NCBI GenBank assembly: GCA_900766825.1
Contig: CAAFWU010000026.1
Coordinates: 18,044 to 82,043 of the forward strand
Origin: Bacteroidales bacterium
GTDB lineage: Bacteria; Bacteroidota; Bacteroidia; Bacteroidales; Marinilabiliaceae
Reading direction: 5' to 3'
DNA: 64,000 bases
Positions 46,080 to 55,096 of the stretch are shown here, piece after piece; position 1 is the stretch's first letter; each line of letters starts with the position of its first letter. Made by a program: the position numbers and the translations under genes. The notes beneath the pieces are model-generated. The model saw only the letters and a program-made list of their open reading frames with translations. It was not told the DNA's origin and made no database searches.

Positions 46080-46210
46080 GTTGGTTCTTGGGGCAGCCCC
46101 CCTACCCCATCGGCAAAACTAAAGAAGAGAGAAAGCACCTCACCCCCATACAATACATTAAAGGGGGAGCAGAGGAGTTTTGCTTTATTTCGTAATGTTC
46201 ATAAAATGTG

Positions 46211-46218
46211 TAACTTTG
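46211..46218 (+). promoter_or_regulatory. -7 box for the ABC-F gene
   Basis: TAACTTTG (exact) about 97 nt before the ATG at 46315. The nearest TTTG is 28 nt upstream, longer than usual. Confidence 0.45.
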
Positions 46219-46314
46219 CACAATAGAACCCATTGGTGTGATTGGAAGCAGACAGACCGAAGTATGCCAAAGACCTAAGATGGGTTAAAAGAAAGAAAAC
46301 ATAGCAAGAAAAAG

Positions 46315-47934
46315 ATGATAACAGTAACAGATCTGGCAATACAATTCAACAAAAAGCCACTATTCGAGGATGTCAACCTCAAGTTCACCCCTGGCAACTG
46401 CTATGGCGTCATCGGTGCCAACGGAGCAGGCAAATCGACCTTCCTGAAGATACTCTCGGGAGAGTTAGACTCGACGAAAGGCTTCGTTGAGATGGCTCCA
46501 GGCGAGCGATTGTCAGTGCTGGTACAGAACCACTTTGCGTTTGACGAGTTCACGGTACTGGACACTGTTCTTCAGGGTCACAAGAAGTTGTGGGAGAACA
46601 TGAAGGCCAAGGAGGCTCTCTACAGCAAACCCGACTTCAGCGACGAGGATGGTGACAAAGTGGCTAAACTGGAAGAGGAGTTTGGCGAGATGGGCGGCTG
46701 GACGGCCGAGAGCGACGCCGCCAACTTGCTTAGCGGCTTGGGCATCAAGGAGGATTTGCACTACATGCTCATGAAGGACCTCTCTGGTAAACAGAAGGTT
46801 AAAGTCCTTTTGGCACAGGCGCTCTTTGGCAACCCAGACAACCTGCTGCTGGACGAGCCAACCAACGACCTCGACTTAGACACCGTTTTGTGGCTCGAGG
46901 ACTATTTGGCCAACTTCCCCAACACAGTGATTGTAGTAAGCCACGACCGCCACTTTTTGGACAATGTGTGCACCGACATTGTGGACATCGACTACAACAA
47001 GATACGCATGTTCTCTGGCAACTACACCTTCTGGTACGAGAGTTCGCAGTTGGCACTGCGCCAGCAAGCTGCTCAGAACAAGAAGGCCGAGGAGAAGCGC
47101 AAGGAGCTCATGGAGTTCATCTCTCGTTTCTCTGCCAACGTGGCCAAGAGCAAGCAGACCACGAGCCGCAAAAAGATGCTGGAGAAGTTGAACATTGAGG
47201 AGATTGCTCCCTCGACCCGTCGATACCCAGGCATCATATTCACCCCCGAGCGTCAGGCAGGCGACAAGGTTCTAGAGATCAGAGACTTGGAGTATGCTAT
47301 GGAGGACGGCACCAAGCTATTTAGCGACATATCGTTCAACGTAGAGAAGAACGACAAGATATGCCTTCTCTCTCACGACGTGAGGGCCACCACGGCACTG
47401 TTCCGCATCCTGAACGGTGAGATTGAGCCCAGCAAAGGCACCTTCTCTTGGGGCACAACCATAAGCATGGCCTACTTGCCATTGGACAACACAGCCTTCT
47501 TCAAAGAGAAGATTGACTTGACCAACTGGTTGGCTCAGTTTTCACCCAACACCGAGGACTTCTTCCTCCGTCAGTATCTGGGTAAGATGTTGTTCGGCAG
47601 CGATGATATCAAAAAGACTTGCAATGTGCTGTCGGGTGGTGAGAAGATGCGTTGCATGATTGCCAAGATGATGTTGGCCAACCCCAATGTGGTTATGCTG
47701 GACCACCCCACCAACCACTTGGACATGGAGTCAATTCAGGCCTTTAACAACAACATGAAGGCTTACCCAGGCAACATACTGATGACATCGCACGACCACG
47801 AGTTCATCCGTTCGGTTTGTAACCGCGTTATTGAGATAACCCCCAACGGCACCATAGACAAGTATATGGACTTTGAGGAGTATATGCAAGATGAGGCAAT
47901 AAAGGTCAAGCGTGAGTCGATGTACAACAACTAA
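46315..47934 (+). CDS. ABC-F family ATPase (YbiT-like)
   Basis: 539 residues, two nucleotide-binding domains, no membrane segments. NBD1 is complete: GANGAGKST (about 36), LSGKQKV, LLLDEPTNDLDLD. A linker with basic coiled coil follows (about 240-300; KSKQTTSRKKMLEKL). NBD2 is degenerate: the Walker A position reads LLSHDVRATTALF without G-K-S/T, and Walker B is MLDHPTNHLDM with His instead of Glu, while the signature LSGGEKM is kept. ABC-F proteins act on ribosomes. This one probably has a single active site pair. It ends with a strong terminator. Confidence 0.9.
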   Translation: MITVTDLAIQFNKKPLFEDVNLKFTPGNCYGVIGANGAGKSTFLKILSGELDSTKGFVEMAPGERLSVLVQNHFAFDEFTVLDTVLQGHKKLWENMKAKEALYSKPDFSDEDGDKVAKLEEEFGEMGGWTAESDAANLLSGLGIKEDLHYMLMKDLSGKQKVKVLLAQALFGNPDNLLLDEPTNDLDLDTVLWLEDYLANFPNTVIVVSHDRHFLDNVCTDIVDIDYNKIRMFSGNYTFWYESSQLALRQQAAQNKKAEEKRKELMEFISRFSANVAKSKQTTSRKKMLEKLNIEEIAPSTRRYPGIIFTPERQAGDKVLEIRDLEYAMEDGTKLFSDISFNVEKNDKICLLSHDVRATTALFRILNGEIEPSKGTFSWGTTISMAYLPLDNTAFFKEKIDLTNWLAQFSPNTEDFFLRQYLGKMLFGSDDIKKTCNVLSGGEKMRCMIAKMMLANPNVVMLDHPTNHLDMESIQAFNNNMKAYPGNILMTSHDHEFIRSVCNRVIEITPNGTIDKYMDFEEYMQDEAIKVKRESMYNN

Positions 47935-47990
47935 GACCAATAAGTCTCTCCCCTTAGCTTTTTTTAGGGTAGAGATATAAATAAAATGTT

Positions 47991-48034
47991 CACCGCCCAA
48001 ATGTGCATTGCGCACGTTTGGGCGGTGATGTGTT
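47991..48034 (+). terminator. Terminator of the ABC-F gene
   Basis: Stem of about 16 bp (CACCGCCCAAA...TTTGGGCGGTG, 47991-48027, ATTG loop) followed by ATGTGTTTATT. A weaker hairpin CTCTCCCCT/AGGGTAGAG precedes it near 47945-47973. Confidence 0.75.
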
Positions 48035-48076
48035 TATTATAAGAATGATAAAATTTTATATCAGGGATGTGAATTG

Positions 48077-48120
48077 AATTTAGTTTATAAGGTCTATACT
48101 ATTGAAAATATAGCTAAATT
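48077..48120. promoter_or_regulatory. Nested inverted repeats upstream of the AbiE operon
   Basis: AATTTAG (48077-48083) pairs with CTAAATT (48114-48120); inside them CTATA (48094-48098) pairs with TATAG (48109-48113). AbiEi antitoxins are known to bind inverted repeats before their own genes, so this is a candidate autoregulatory site. A -7-like TACTTTAG lies downstream near 48145. Confidence 0.35.
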
Positions 48121-48176
48121 TGGAACAGCAAAACAACAAATATATACTTTAGTGTTCAATTTTTGGCTGTTGGATT

Positions 48177-48809
48177 ATGAAATCAGAATTGGAACAGATG
48201 CACAATATTCCAATAACCACTTCTATAATAGCCTCATTATACCCAGAAAATAAGGCACAAAATCAGAAGGTAAGGATGTTGGAAAGAAGTAGGAGAATCA
48301 TACGTCTGAAGAAAGGACTCTATGTTGTTTCTCCCGACGAGTCGCGTATGCCAATATCAACAGAATTAATAGCAAACCATTTATACACACCATCTTACAT
48401 ATCGATGTCATCGGCTTTGCGTTACTATGGTCTGATTCCTGAAGCGGTATACACCACACAATCAATGACAATAAAACACACGCGAACTTTTGACACACCC
48501 ATAGGTCGCTTTGAATTTCAAATGATTGATAGAGAAGCATTTGGAATAGGCATAAACATAATAAGAAAAGAGGGATACGCATTCACCATTGCAAGTCCCG
48601 AAAAAGCACTGTGCGACTTAATTGCCAATTCTCCAATGGTCAACTTGCGTTATATGAAGGATGTGGAAACCTATTTAGAACAAGACATACGCATGGAGTT
48701 GGAAGACTTTTGCAACATGGACATTAGAATATTTGAGCAATACGCATCAGTTGGCAAAAAAGCGAATTCTATTGAAACTTTGATTAGATATTTACAGAGA
48801 GCACTATGA
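48177..48809 (+). CDS. AbiEi-type antitoxin / transcriptional regulator
   Basis: 210 residues. An N-terminal winged-helix region precedes the RLKKGLYVVSPDE segment, then the AbiEi core NHLYTPSYISMSSALRYYGL, a beta-rich middle (IGRFEFQMI) and SPEKALCDLI, which is diagnostic of AbiEi_4-type antitoxins. Known role: type IV antitoxin and autorepressor of the AbiE system. It overlaps the toxin gene by 4 nt (ATGA). Codon use is clearly more AT-rich than the flanking genes, a sign of transfer. Confidence 0.85.
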   Translation: MKSELEQMHNIPITTSIIASLYPENKAQNQKVRMLERSRRIIRLKKGLYVVSPDESRMPISTELIANHLYTPSYISMSSALRYYGLIPEAVYTTQSMTIKHTRTFDTPIGRFEFQMIDREAFGIGINIIRKEGYAFTIASPEKALCDLIANSPMVNLRYMKDVETYLEQDIRMELEDFCNMDIRIFEQYASVGKKANSIETLIRYLQRAL

Positions 48810-49630
48810 ATAAAATATATAGCCAAATGTTAGAAGCATATGCTCTAACAACAGAGCAGCAAAAACGGAATGCAATTTTTGAGGTTAATCAACAAATAAT
48901 TTTAGCAGGTCTTTATAATGGCGGTTTCTTTGAAGAAGCAGCTTTTTATGGAGGTACATGCTTAAGGATATTCCATGGTCTGCAACGTTTTTCAGAAGAC
49001 ATGGACTTTTCTTTATTAATACCAAACGACAAATTTGATTTTACAAGATATTTTCAACCTATTGTGGATGAATTTGCGTTTGTAGAAAGACATGTGGAGA
49101 TTAGAAAGAAAGAAAAGAAAAATTTTAGTAAAGTGGAGTCTGCTTTTTTGAAAGACAACACAGATGTATACGACATATCTTTTTCAACAGACAAGTCTAT
49201 AAAAATTAAGATAGAGGTCGATACACAACCACCTATGAGATTCAACACAGAACAGAAACTAATGTTATTGCCACAATCATTCATGACCCGCTGCTTTTGT
49301 TTGCCCGATTTGTTTGCTGGCAAAATGCATGCATTGGTATATCGCACATGGAAAAATAGAGTTAAAGGACGCGATTGGTATGATTTTGAGTGGTACGTTC
49401 GGAACAATATTCCTCTAAATTTTGCTCATTTACATGAACGAATTCTTGAGTTTAATTGTTCAGATTTCACAAAAGAAGAATTCATTATAAGGCTCAACGA
49501 AGTCCTTAGCACTGCAGACATTAACCAAGTGAAAGCTGATGTTCTACCTTTTGTTAGAAATCCGAAAGAGTTGGACATTTGGAGCAATGAGTATTTTATA
49601 CAACTGTCTAAATTGATTAGGTTTTTATAA
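48806..49630 (+). CDS. AbiEii/AbiGii-type nucleotidyltransferase toxin
   Basis: 274 residues. Nucleotidyltransferase motif I GGTCLRI (from residue 49) with FSEDMDFSL (the D-x-D metal ligands, about 65), motif II IKIEVDT, then DLFAGKMHAL and KGRDWYDFEW (motif IV). These match the DUF1814/AbiEii toxins, which in studied systems modify tRNA or bind GTP and cause growth arrest, giving phage abortive infection. Full length. It lies in an AT-rich island with its antitoxin and ends 190 nt before a porin gene. Confidence 0.88.
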   Translation: MNKIYSQMLEAYALTTEQQKRNAIFEVNQQIILAGLYNGGFFEEAAFYGGTCLRIFHGLQRFSEDMDFSLLIPNDKFDFTRYFQPIVDEFAFVERHVEIRKKEKKNFSKVESAFLKDNTDVYDISFSTDKSIKIKIEVDTQPPMRFNTEQKLMLLPQSFMTRCFCLPDLFAGKMHALVYRTWKNRVKGRDWYDFEWYVRNNIPLNFAHLHERILEFNCSDFTKEEFIIRLNEVLSTADINQVKADVLPFVRNPKELDIWSNEYFIQLSKLIRFL

Positions 49631-49749
49631 ACCTCTAAGATATTCTGCAAGCCATCACAAAACGATCTATCACTTCTTAAACCCAATATAGCCTCAGCTA
49701 AACTTTGGAGAAATAGCCAACAAGAACCGCAGACATTGGAAATATTCTA

Positions 49750-49757
49750 TACTTTTG
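49750..49757 (+). promoter_or_regulatory. -7 box for the OmpP1/FadL gene
   Basis: TACTTTTG (exact TAnnTTTG), 63 nt before the ATG at 49821. Confidence 0.5.
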
Positions 49758-49820
49758 CAAGAGTTAACTCAAAAGGGAGGTAAGGTATCTCCCTTGTGTG
49801 CAATAATTAGAAACCAAATA

Positions 49821-51392
49821 ATGAAAAGACTGGCGGCTCTTATGGGCCTAATGGGCCTGATGGCAATGGCCACACAACCAGCCACAGCGGGTGGCATAGT
49901 AACAAACACAAACCAGAGTGCAGCATTTTTGCGTAACCCATGCCGAGATGCCTCGATAGGCATAGATGGCGTAACGACCAACCCCGCTGGCGTTGGTTTT
50001 CTATCGGAGGGTTTTCATCTGTCGCTAAACATACAGAGTGTGCGTCAGACACGCACCATAACCTCAACGTTTGGAGGCTTTGCCTATGGGGCAGAGAACA
50101 ACGGCTCTATGACCAAAGAGTTTGAGGGTGAGGCTAATGCACCCATTGTGCCCTCGATACAAGCGGCATATAACAAAGGACGCTGGAGCTGGCAAGCAGC
50201 TTTCTGCATCACGGGCGGAGGTGGCAAATGCATTTTCGACGAGGGTTTGGGTTCGTTTGAGAGCATAGTGAGCCTGATTCCTATGTTGGCATCGGCCAAG
50301 GGGCTGAAAATTAGCAGTTACGACTACGAGAGTTACCTTAAGGGTAGGCAATATTACTTTGGTCTTCAGATAGGTTCGGCCTATAAGATAACCGATTGGC
50401 TATCGGCCTACGGAGGTTTGCGTTTCACCTACGGTTCGTGCAACTACCACGGCTATCTGCGAAACATAGAGGTGGGAACTGAGAGTGGAATGCTGAACGC
50501 CCCCGAATATTTTGGCGGACTCTTTGAGCAATCGCTTCAGGCAGCCACGCAATGTGCAGATGCAGCAAGCCAATATGCAGCCTTGGGTGACATGGAGAAT
50601 GCACAGAAGTATGCAGCAATGGCTGAGCAATATAAGGCATCGGCAGTGACCACAGGAACCATGGCTGAGGCCACAAAGGATGTTACGTTGAATTGCGACC
50701 AGACAGGTTTTGGTTGGGCACCATCGTTGGGTGTTCATGCCAAGGCTGGCAACTTCGACTTTGCCATTCGCTACGACTTCCGCCTCCGCATGGAGTTGGA
50801 TAATGTGGCAGCCAACAGCGAGAGCGCAAACAATATGCAGGCGTTGGCCAAGTTTGCCGATGGCAACAAGGTGAGGGACGATATGGCTGCGTTGCTGACC
50901 ATGGGCGTGGCGTGGAACATTGTGGAGCCAGTGCGCGTTATGGTTGGTTGGCACCACTTTTTCGATGAGAGTGCCAAACAGTATGGCAACAAGCAAGACC
51001 TGCTGGACGGTGGCACCAATGAGTTTTTGGGCGGTGCGGAATGGGACATCATTGACCAACTGCAAGTTAGCTGTGGTGTTCAGTTCACACGCTATCCTTT
51101 TACGGATGCCTACATGAACGACATTAGCTTCAGCTGCGACTCATGGACCATAGGCTGTGGCTTGGGCTACAAGATAAATGAGAAGGTTAAGATTAACTTG
51201 GCTTACTTCAACACAACGTACGACACCTACGACAAGCAGACTAACGACTATAACAATATCTCGAACATGATTGGCACCATGATTGGACAGGACGTTGCGC
51301 AGCAGATGTTGGCATGGGGCATGCTAAAGGGTAGCGACTCTTTCTCCCGAACCAACAAAGTGTGGGGCGTGGGTGTGGAATTTAACTTCTAA
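49821..51392 (+). CDS. OmpP1/FadL-type outer-membrane transport protein
   Basis: 523 residues from the ATG at 49821, chosen for the signal peptide MKRLAALMGLMGLMAMATQP and because the -7 box lies just upstream. Mature N-terminus GGIVTNTNQSAAFLRNPCRDAS followed by a beta-barrel with alternating strands; ends in the aromatic pattern GVGVEFNF typical of outer-membrane insertion. A helical Ala/Gln-rich insertion (about 245-290) is unusual. The family moves hydrophobic compounds such as long-chain fatty acids; substrate here unknown. Confidence 0.82.
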   Translation: MKRLAALMGLMGLMAMATQPATAGGIVTNTNQSAAFLRNPCRDASIGIDGVTTNPAGVGFLSEGFHLSLNIQSVRQTRTITSTFGGFAYGAENNGSMTKEFEGEANAPIVPSIQAAYNKGRWSWQAAFCITGGGGKCIFDEGLGSFESIVSLIPMLASAKGLKISSYDYESYLKGRQYYFGLQIGSAYKITDWLSAYGGLRFTYGSCNYHGYLRNIEVGTESGMLNAPEYFGGLFEQSLQAATQCADAASQYAALGDMENAQKYAAMAEQYKASAVTTGTMAEATKDVTLNCDQTGFGWAPSLGVHAKAGNFDFAIRYDFRLRMELDNVAANSESANNMQALAKFADGNKVRDDMAALLTMGVAWNIVEPVRVMVGWHHFFDESAKQYGNKQDLLDGGTNEFLGGAEWDIIDQLQVSCGVQFTRYPFTDAYMNDISFSCDSWTIGCGLGYKINEKVKINLAYFNTTYDTYDKQTNDYNNISNMIGTMIGQDVAQQMLAWGMLKGSDSFSRTNKVWGVGVEFNF

Positions 51393-51454
51393 GAATGAAA
51401 GGGCAGCATAACGCATACCTATTCTTGTTGTAAGATTGATTTAAAAAGATGATA

Positions 51455-51494
51455 TTCCCGCAGAACTCTAAGATGGATTAGAGGGCTGCGGGAA
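51455..51494 (+). terminator. Hairpin after the OmpP1 gene
   Basis: TTCCCGCAG/CTGCGGGAA outer stem with CTCTAA/TTAGAG inner stem, 60 nt after the stop; T-rich downstream (TTATTTGTGTTT). Confidence 0.55.
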
Positions 51495-51553
51495 GCTTAT
51501 TTGTGTTTGAATAGTAAGAAAAATTAGAAGATAAAAAGTCTTACAACTAAAAA

Positions 51554-51597
51554 TAAAACCATGGGACAGTCCACAAAGAGACCATCCCATGGTTTTA
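51554..51597. terminator. Bidirectional terminator between OmpP1 and TPR-AraC genes
   Basis: Perfect 13-bp arms TAAAACCATGGGA (51554-51566) and TCCCATGGTTTTA (51585-51597), with TTTTA on both strands, between convergent genes. Confidence 0.75.
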
Positions 51598-51622
51598 TTA
51601 TATATCACGTGCAAAAGTCGGC

Positions 51623-53401
51623 TTACTGAGCACTAAAGCTGCCGACTCGGAAATTAATGTACTCTTGAACTGGGGTGAGGCAGACGGCCTCAAAGTCTCG
51701 CTCAAACTCCTCGAGGTTGGAGTAGCCACACTTGCAAGCCACATCGAAGGCGGTGCGACACGTGGTGTTGTCAATAATCTTGCGGGCTCGCTGTATGCGG
51801 AGACTACGCAGATAGTCGTTGACCTTTTCGCCTGTGGCATGCGATATCTTGCGACGAAGAGCCGAGGCGGTCAGCCCCATTCGCTTGGCCAGTTCGGCCA
51901 CGTCCCATTTGCCTGAGTTCATCTGTTCCTGTACTGCCGAACTGAGCCGGGCTAGGAATTCATGGTCTTTTTCGGTTAGAGCATCATAAATGGCACCTCG
52001 CCCTTTGAAGATCTTGACCAAGTCGAGCCAAAGTTCTTTTACGGTTCGCTTGAGGTTGGCAAAGAGCCTCTTGTTGCATAAGACGATGATGCCAAAGACA
52101 ATGAGCAAGAGGCCAATGACTCCCAAGGAGACGTAGAGAGCCGTACTCCACCGCTTGGGATTGTGAACCTCGGGTACCAGTTCGGCATGAACAGCAGAAA
52201 CTTTGCCCATGAGGGTGAGTTGGGTCATAAGGCTGTCGTAGGCCGCAAGATGGGCATCGGCACTGTCTGGTTGGGAGGCCAAGAGGGCACGACTGAGCCC
52301 CAGATGTGCATGACAGACCTGAGGCATCTCGCCCAAACGGTTGAAGAGCTCGAGGCTCTCGGCATAGGTGCGGGCAGCGGCATTGACGTCGCCCCGTTCC
52401 AGTTGCATATCGGCCAAGAGGTTGCAGCATGTGCCAAGGGCCAGACTGTTGCCATCGCGGCGGAATATTGAGGCGGCATTGCCCAAGAAGACCTCGGCAT
52501 CGCGCACACGCTTGAGGCTCACAAGTGCGTGGGCCATCTGTGCCATGCGATCGGCCATGACACACTCGCAGCCATTGACGCACTCGGCTTCGAAACTACG
52601 CTCGGCATAGAAGAGGGCTTTCTCGTCCTGCCCCACGCTCATGAAGACTTGGCTGACGATGCTGTACATAAGGCTACGGCGCTTGGGGGATACCGACGTG
52701 GCCTGACAATCTACAATGGGGGCAATGCTGTTCATGGCTTTGCCATACTCTCCGCGGGCATTCATTACGGCTGCCACGGCACTCTGAGCCAAGAGTTTGA
52801 GTTCGGCGTCGGAGCAGGCTTCGGTGGACACAGTGGCACGTTCGGCACAGGCTTCGGCCTCTTGAAAGCGCTGGAGACGAACTAGGGAGAGGGCTCGGTA
52901 GACATCGCACTCGGCAATGAGGTCGCTATCGCCAAAGAGTTCGAGGATGGGCATGGCACGCTGGGCATAGGCCACGGCCATGGAGTCCATGCGATGATTG
53001 TGGTAGAAGCGGGCGGCCCAGTACCATACTCGGGCTCTCATGTCGTCGGACTGACAGCGGGGGTCGTAGTAGTACTGAGTTCGGGTGAGTCTGATGTCGT
53101 GCATTACGGCAAAGAACTCATTGGCCACATGCACCTGATCGGAGTCTTGCGATTGGTCGAACTTGGCAATAAGGTGTTCGATGCGTTGCTCGTGAGCCCA
53201 AATGGGTTGGGATGTTAGACCTACAAAGGAGAGAACCAGAGCAATGAGGGTCCAAAGTTTAGGGCAGGCAAGAGCCGAGCCATTCTTGCCTAAAGGAGAC
53301 ACATGGCTACCCGAAGCCGACAATGCAGAGTGTCGGGCAACATGCGCAACTGCGTGCTCCGCAGAGGATGCTGGTGGTGCAAAAGAAGCTATATGACTCA
53401 T
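51623..53401 (-). CDS. Membrane-bound TPR protein with C-terminal AraC DNA-binding domain
   Basis: 592 residues; ATG at 53401 preferred over the in-frame GTG at 53407. An N-terminal hydrophobic segment (about 49-68) is followed by an extracytoplasmic helical-repeat region (about 70-400) with TPR-like patterns such as DSMAVAYAQRAM, QDEKALFYAERSF and AARTYAESLELF. A transmembrane helix follows (about 415-437; LGVIGLLLIVFGIIVL), then a cytoplasmic AraC HTH (about 480-585; VAELAKRMGLTASALRRKI, FDVACKCGYSNLEEFERDF). One-component membrane regulator: periplasmic sensing, cytoplasmic DNA binding. Signal and targets unknown; the convergent porin gene is a possible target. Confidence 0.82.
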   Translation of the reverse strand: MSHIASFAPPASSAEHAVAHVARHSALSASGSHVSPLGKNGSALACPKLWTLIALVLSFVGLTSQPIWAHEQRIEHLIAKFDQSQDSDQVHVANEFFAVMHDIRLTRTQYYYDPRCQSDDMRARVWYWAARFYHNHRMDSMAVAYAQRAMPILELFGDSDLIAECDVYRALSLVRLQRFQEAEACAERATVSTEACSDAELKLLAQSAVAAVMNARGEYGKAMNSIAPIVDCQATSVSPKRRSLMYSIVSQVFMSVGQDEKALFYAERSFEAECVNGCECVMADRMAQMAHALVSLKRVRDAEVFLGNAASIFRRDGNSLALGTCCNLLADMQLERGDVNAAARTYAESLELFNRLGEMPQVCHAHLGLSRALLASQPDSADAHLAAYDSLMTQLTLMGKVSAVHAELVPEVHNPKRWSTALYVSLGVIGLLLIVFGIIVLCNKRLFANLKRTVKELWLDLVKIFKGRGAIYDALTEKDHEFLARLSSAVQEQMNSGKWDVAELAKRMGLTASALRRKISHATGEKVNDYLRSLRIQRARKIIDNTTCRTAFDVACKCGYSNLEEFERDFEAVCLTPVQEYINFRVGSFSAQ

Positions 53402-53451
53402 AGGCACAGAGATTAATGTTATAAGAACTGCATCAGCCCCAAAGGGTTGAT

Positions 53452-55083
53452 TTAGAACTCGCTGGAGAAGTGGAAGCGGATGTTTTTGAAGTCTTGCTGA
53501 GCCATTTGGAGCATGAAGTTGCTCTCGGCCAGAAAGACGTCTCGTCCATCCTTATCCTTGGCCAGATACTGGACCTTTCGCTTTTTGAATTCATTGAGTT
53601 CGGCTTGGTCGTCGCTCTCGATCCAGCATGCTTTGTAGAGGGAGAGGCCTTCGTAGCGGCATTTGGCTCCATACTCGTGGAGGAGGCGGTATTCGATGAC
53701 CTCGAACTGGAGTGCTCCTACGGTACCGATGATTTTGCGACCATTGAACTGATGGACAAATAGCTGAGCAACGCCCTCGTCCATAAGTTGGTCGATGCCC
53801 TTGGCCAACTGCTTGGCTTTCATGGGGTCGGCATTGTCAATGTATCGGAAGAGCTCGGGCGAGAAGCTGGGGAGACCGCGGAAATGGATAGCCTCGCCTT
53901 CGGAAATAGAGTCGCCAATTTTGAAGTTGCCAGTGTCTGGCAGACCCACAATGTCGCCAGGGAAAGCCTCGTCGATGATGCTCTTCTTGTCGGCCATGAA
54001 GGCTGTGGGGCTCGAGAACTTGAGCTCTTTGCCGAGGCGGACATGTTTGTAGGCCTTATTGCGTTCGAAATGACCAGAGCAGACCTTGACGAAAGCTATG
54101 CGGTTGCGGTGGTTGGGGTCCATGTTGGCATGGATCTTAAAGACGAAGCCAGAGAACTTTGGTTCATCGGGCATAACGTCTCGCTCCTCGGCATGGCTGG
54201 GCTGAGGCTGTGGCGCAATTTTGAGGAAACAGTGGAGCAACTCACGGACACCGAAGTTGTTGAGTGCCGAACCGAAGAATACAGGGGCTACGTCGCCACT
54301 GCGATAGGCATCGATGTCGAACTCTGGGTAGACACCTTCTACGGTTTCGAGTTCTTCGCGAAGAGTGGCTGCGGCGGTGTCGCCAATATGTTTGTCGAGT
54401 TCGGTGCTTTGGAGCTCGACATCCACACCCTCCTGAACGGTCTGTTTGCTAGGCTCGTAGAGGTAGAGGCTCTTTTCGAAGATGTTGTAGACACCACGGA
54501 AGAGTTCGCCGTTGCCGATGGGCCAACTGAGTGGACGGACGCCAATCTGGAGCTCGCTCTCAATCTCATCGAGGAGGTCGAAGGGGTCGTTGGAAGGGCG
54601 GTCCATCTTGTTGATGAAGACGATGACGGGTGTTTTGCGCATTCGGCAGACTTGCATGAGTTTGCGGGTCTGGGTCTCTACACCTTTGGCTGCATCGATG
54701 ACAATGATAACGCTATCTACGGCCGTAAGGGTACGGAAAGTATCTTCGGCAAAGTCCTGGTGACCTGGGGTATCGAGGATGTTGACCTTGTAACCATCGT
54801 ACTCGAAACCCATGACGGATGTGGCGACTGAGATACCACGCTGTTTCTCAATCTCCATGAAGTCAGACGTTGCTGTCTTTTTAATCTTGTTGCTTTTTAC
54901 GGCACCAGCCACATGGATGGCACCACCGAAGAGGAGGAGCTTCTCGGTGAGGGTTGTTTTACCAGCATCGGGGTGGCTGATGATGGCGAATGTGCGCCTG
55001 CGCGCTATCTCTTGCTGAAATTCCACTGTTTTTGATAAAGGGGGATGTGTATATAAATAGGAGAATGAGTTTGCTGAGAACAA
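53452..55083 (-). CDS. prfC: Peptide chain release factor 3
   Basis: 543 residues. GTPase that removes RF1/RF2 from the ribosome after termination. G1 SHPDAGKTT (residues 36-44), QRGISVATSV (switch I), DTPGHQDF (G3), NKMD (G4), then the RF3-specific GRKIIGTVGALQFEV and ESDDQAELNEF. Length is typical (E. coli 529). The residues before EIARRRTFAI form an extension of about 25. It starts 13 nt after the plsC-like stop, so the two are one operon. Confidence 0.95.
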   Translation of the reverse strand: MFSANSFSYLYTHPPLSKTVEFQQEIARRRTFAIISHPDAGKTTLTEKLLLFGGAIHVAGAVKSNKIKKTATSDFMEIEKQRGISVATSVMGFEYDGYKVNILDTPGHQDFAEDTFRTLTAVDSVIIVIDAAKGVETQTRKLMQVCRMRKTPVIVFINKMDRPSNDPFDLLDEIESELQIGVRPLSWPIGNGELFRGVYNIFEKSLYLYEPSKQTVQEGVDVELQSTELDKHIGDTAAATLREELETVEGVYPEFDIDAYRSGDVAPVFFGSALNNFGVRELLHCFLKIAPQPQPSHAEERDVMPDEPKFSGFVFKIHANMDPNHRNRIAFVKVCSGHFERNKAYKHVRLGKELKFSSPTAFMADKKSIIDEAFPGDIVGLPDTGNFKIGDSISEGEAIHFRGLPSFSPELFRYIDNADPMKAKQLAKGIDQLMDEGVAQLFVHQFNGRKIIGTVGALQFEVIEYRLLHEYGAKCRYEGLSLYKACWIESDDQAELNEFKKRKVQYLAKDKDGRDVFLAESNFMLQMAQQDFKNIRFHFSSEF

Positions 55084-55096
55084 TGTGTTTGAGGGA

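Noticed and set aside
53788..54831. 347-codon plus-strand ORF opposite prfC
   Set aside because: Complete antisense overlap with release factor 3, whose GTPase motifs are unambiguous.
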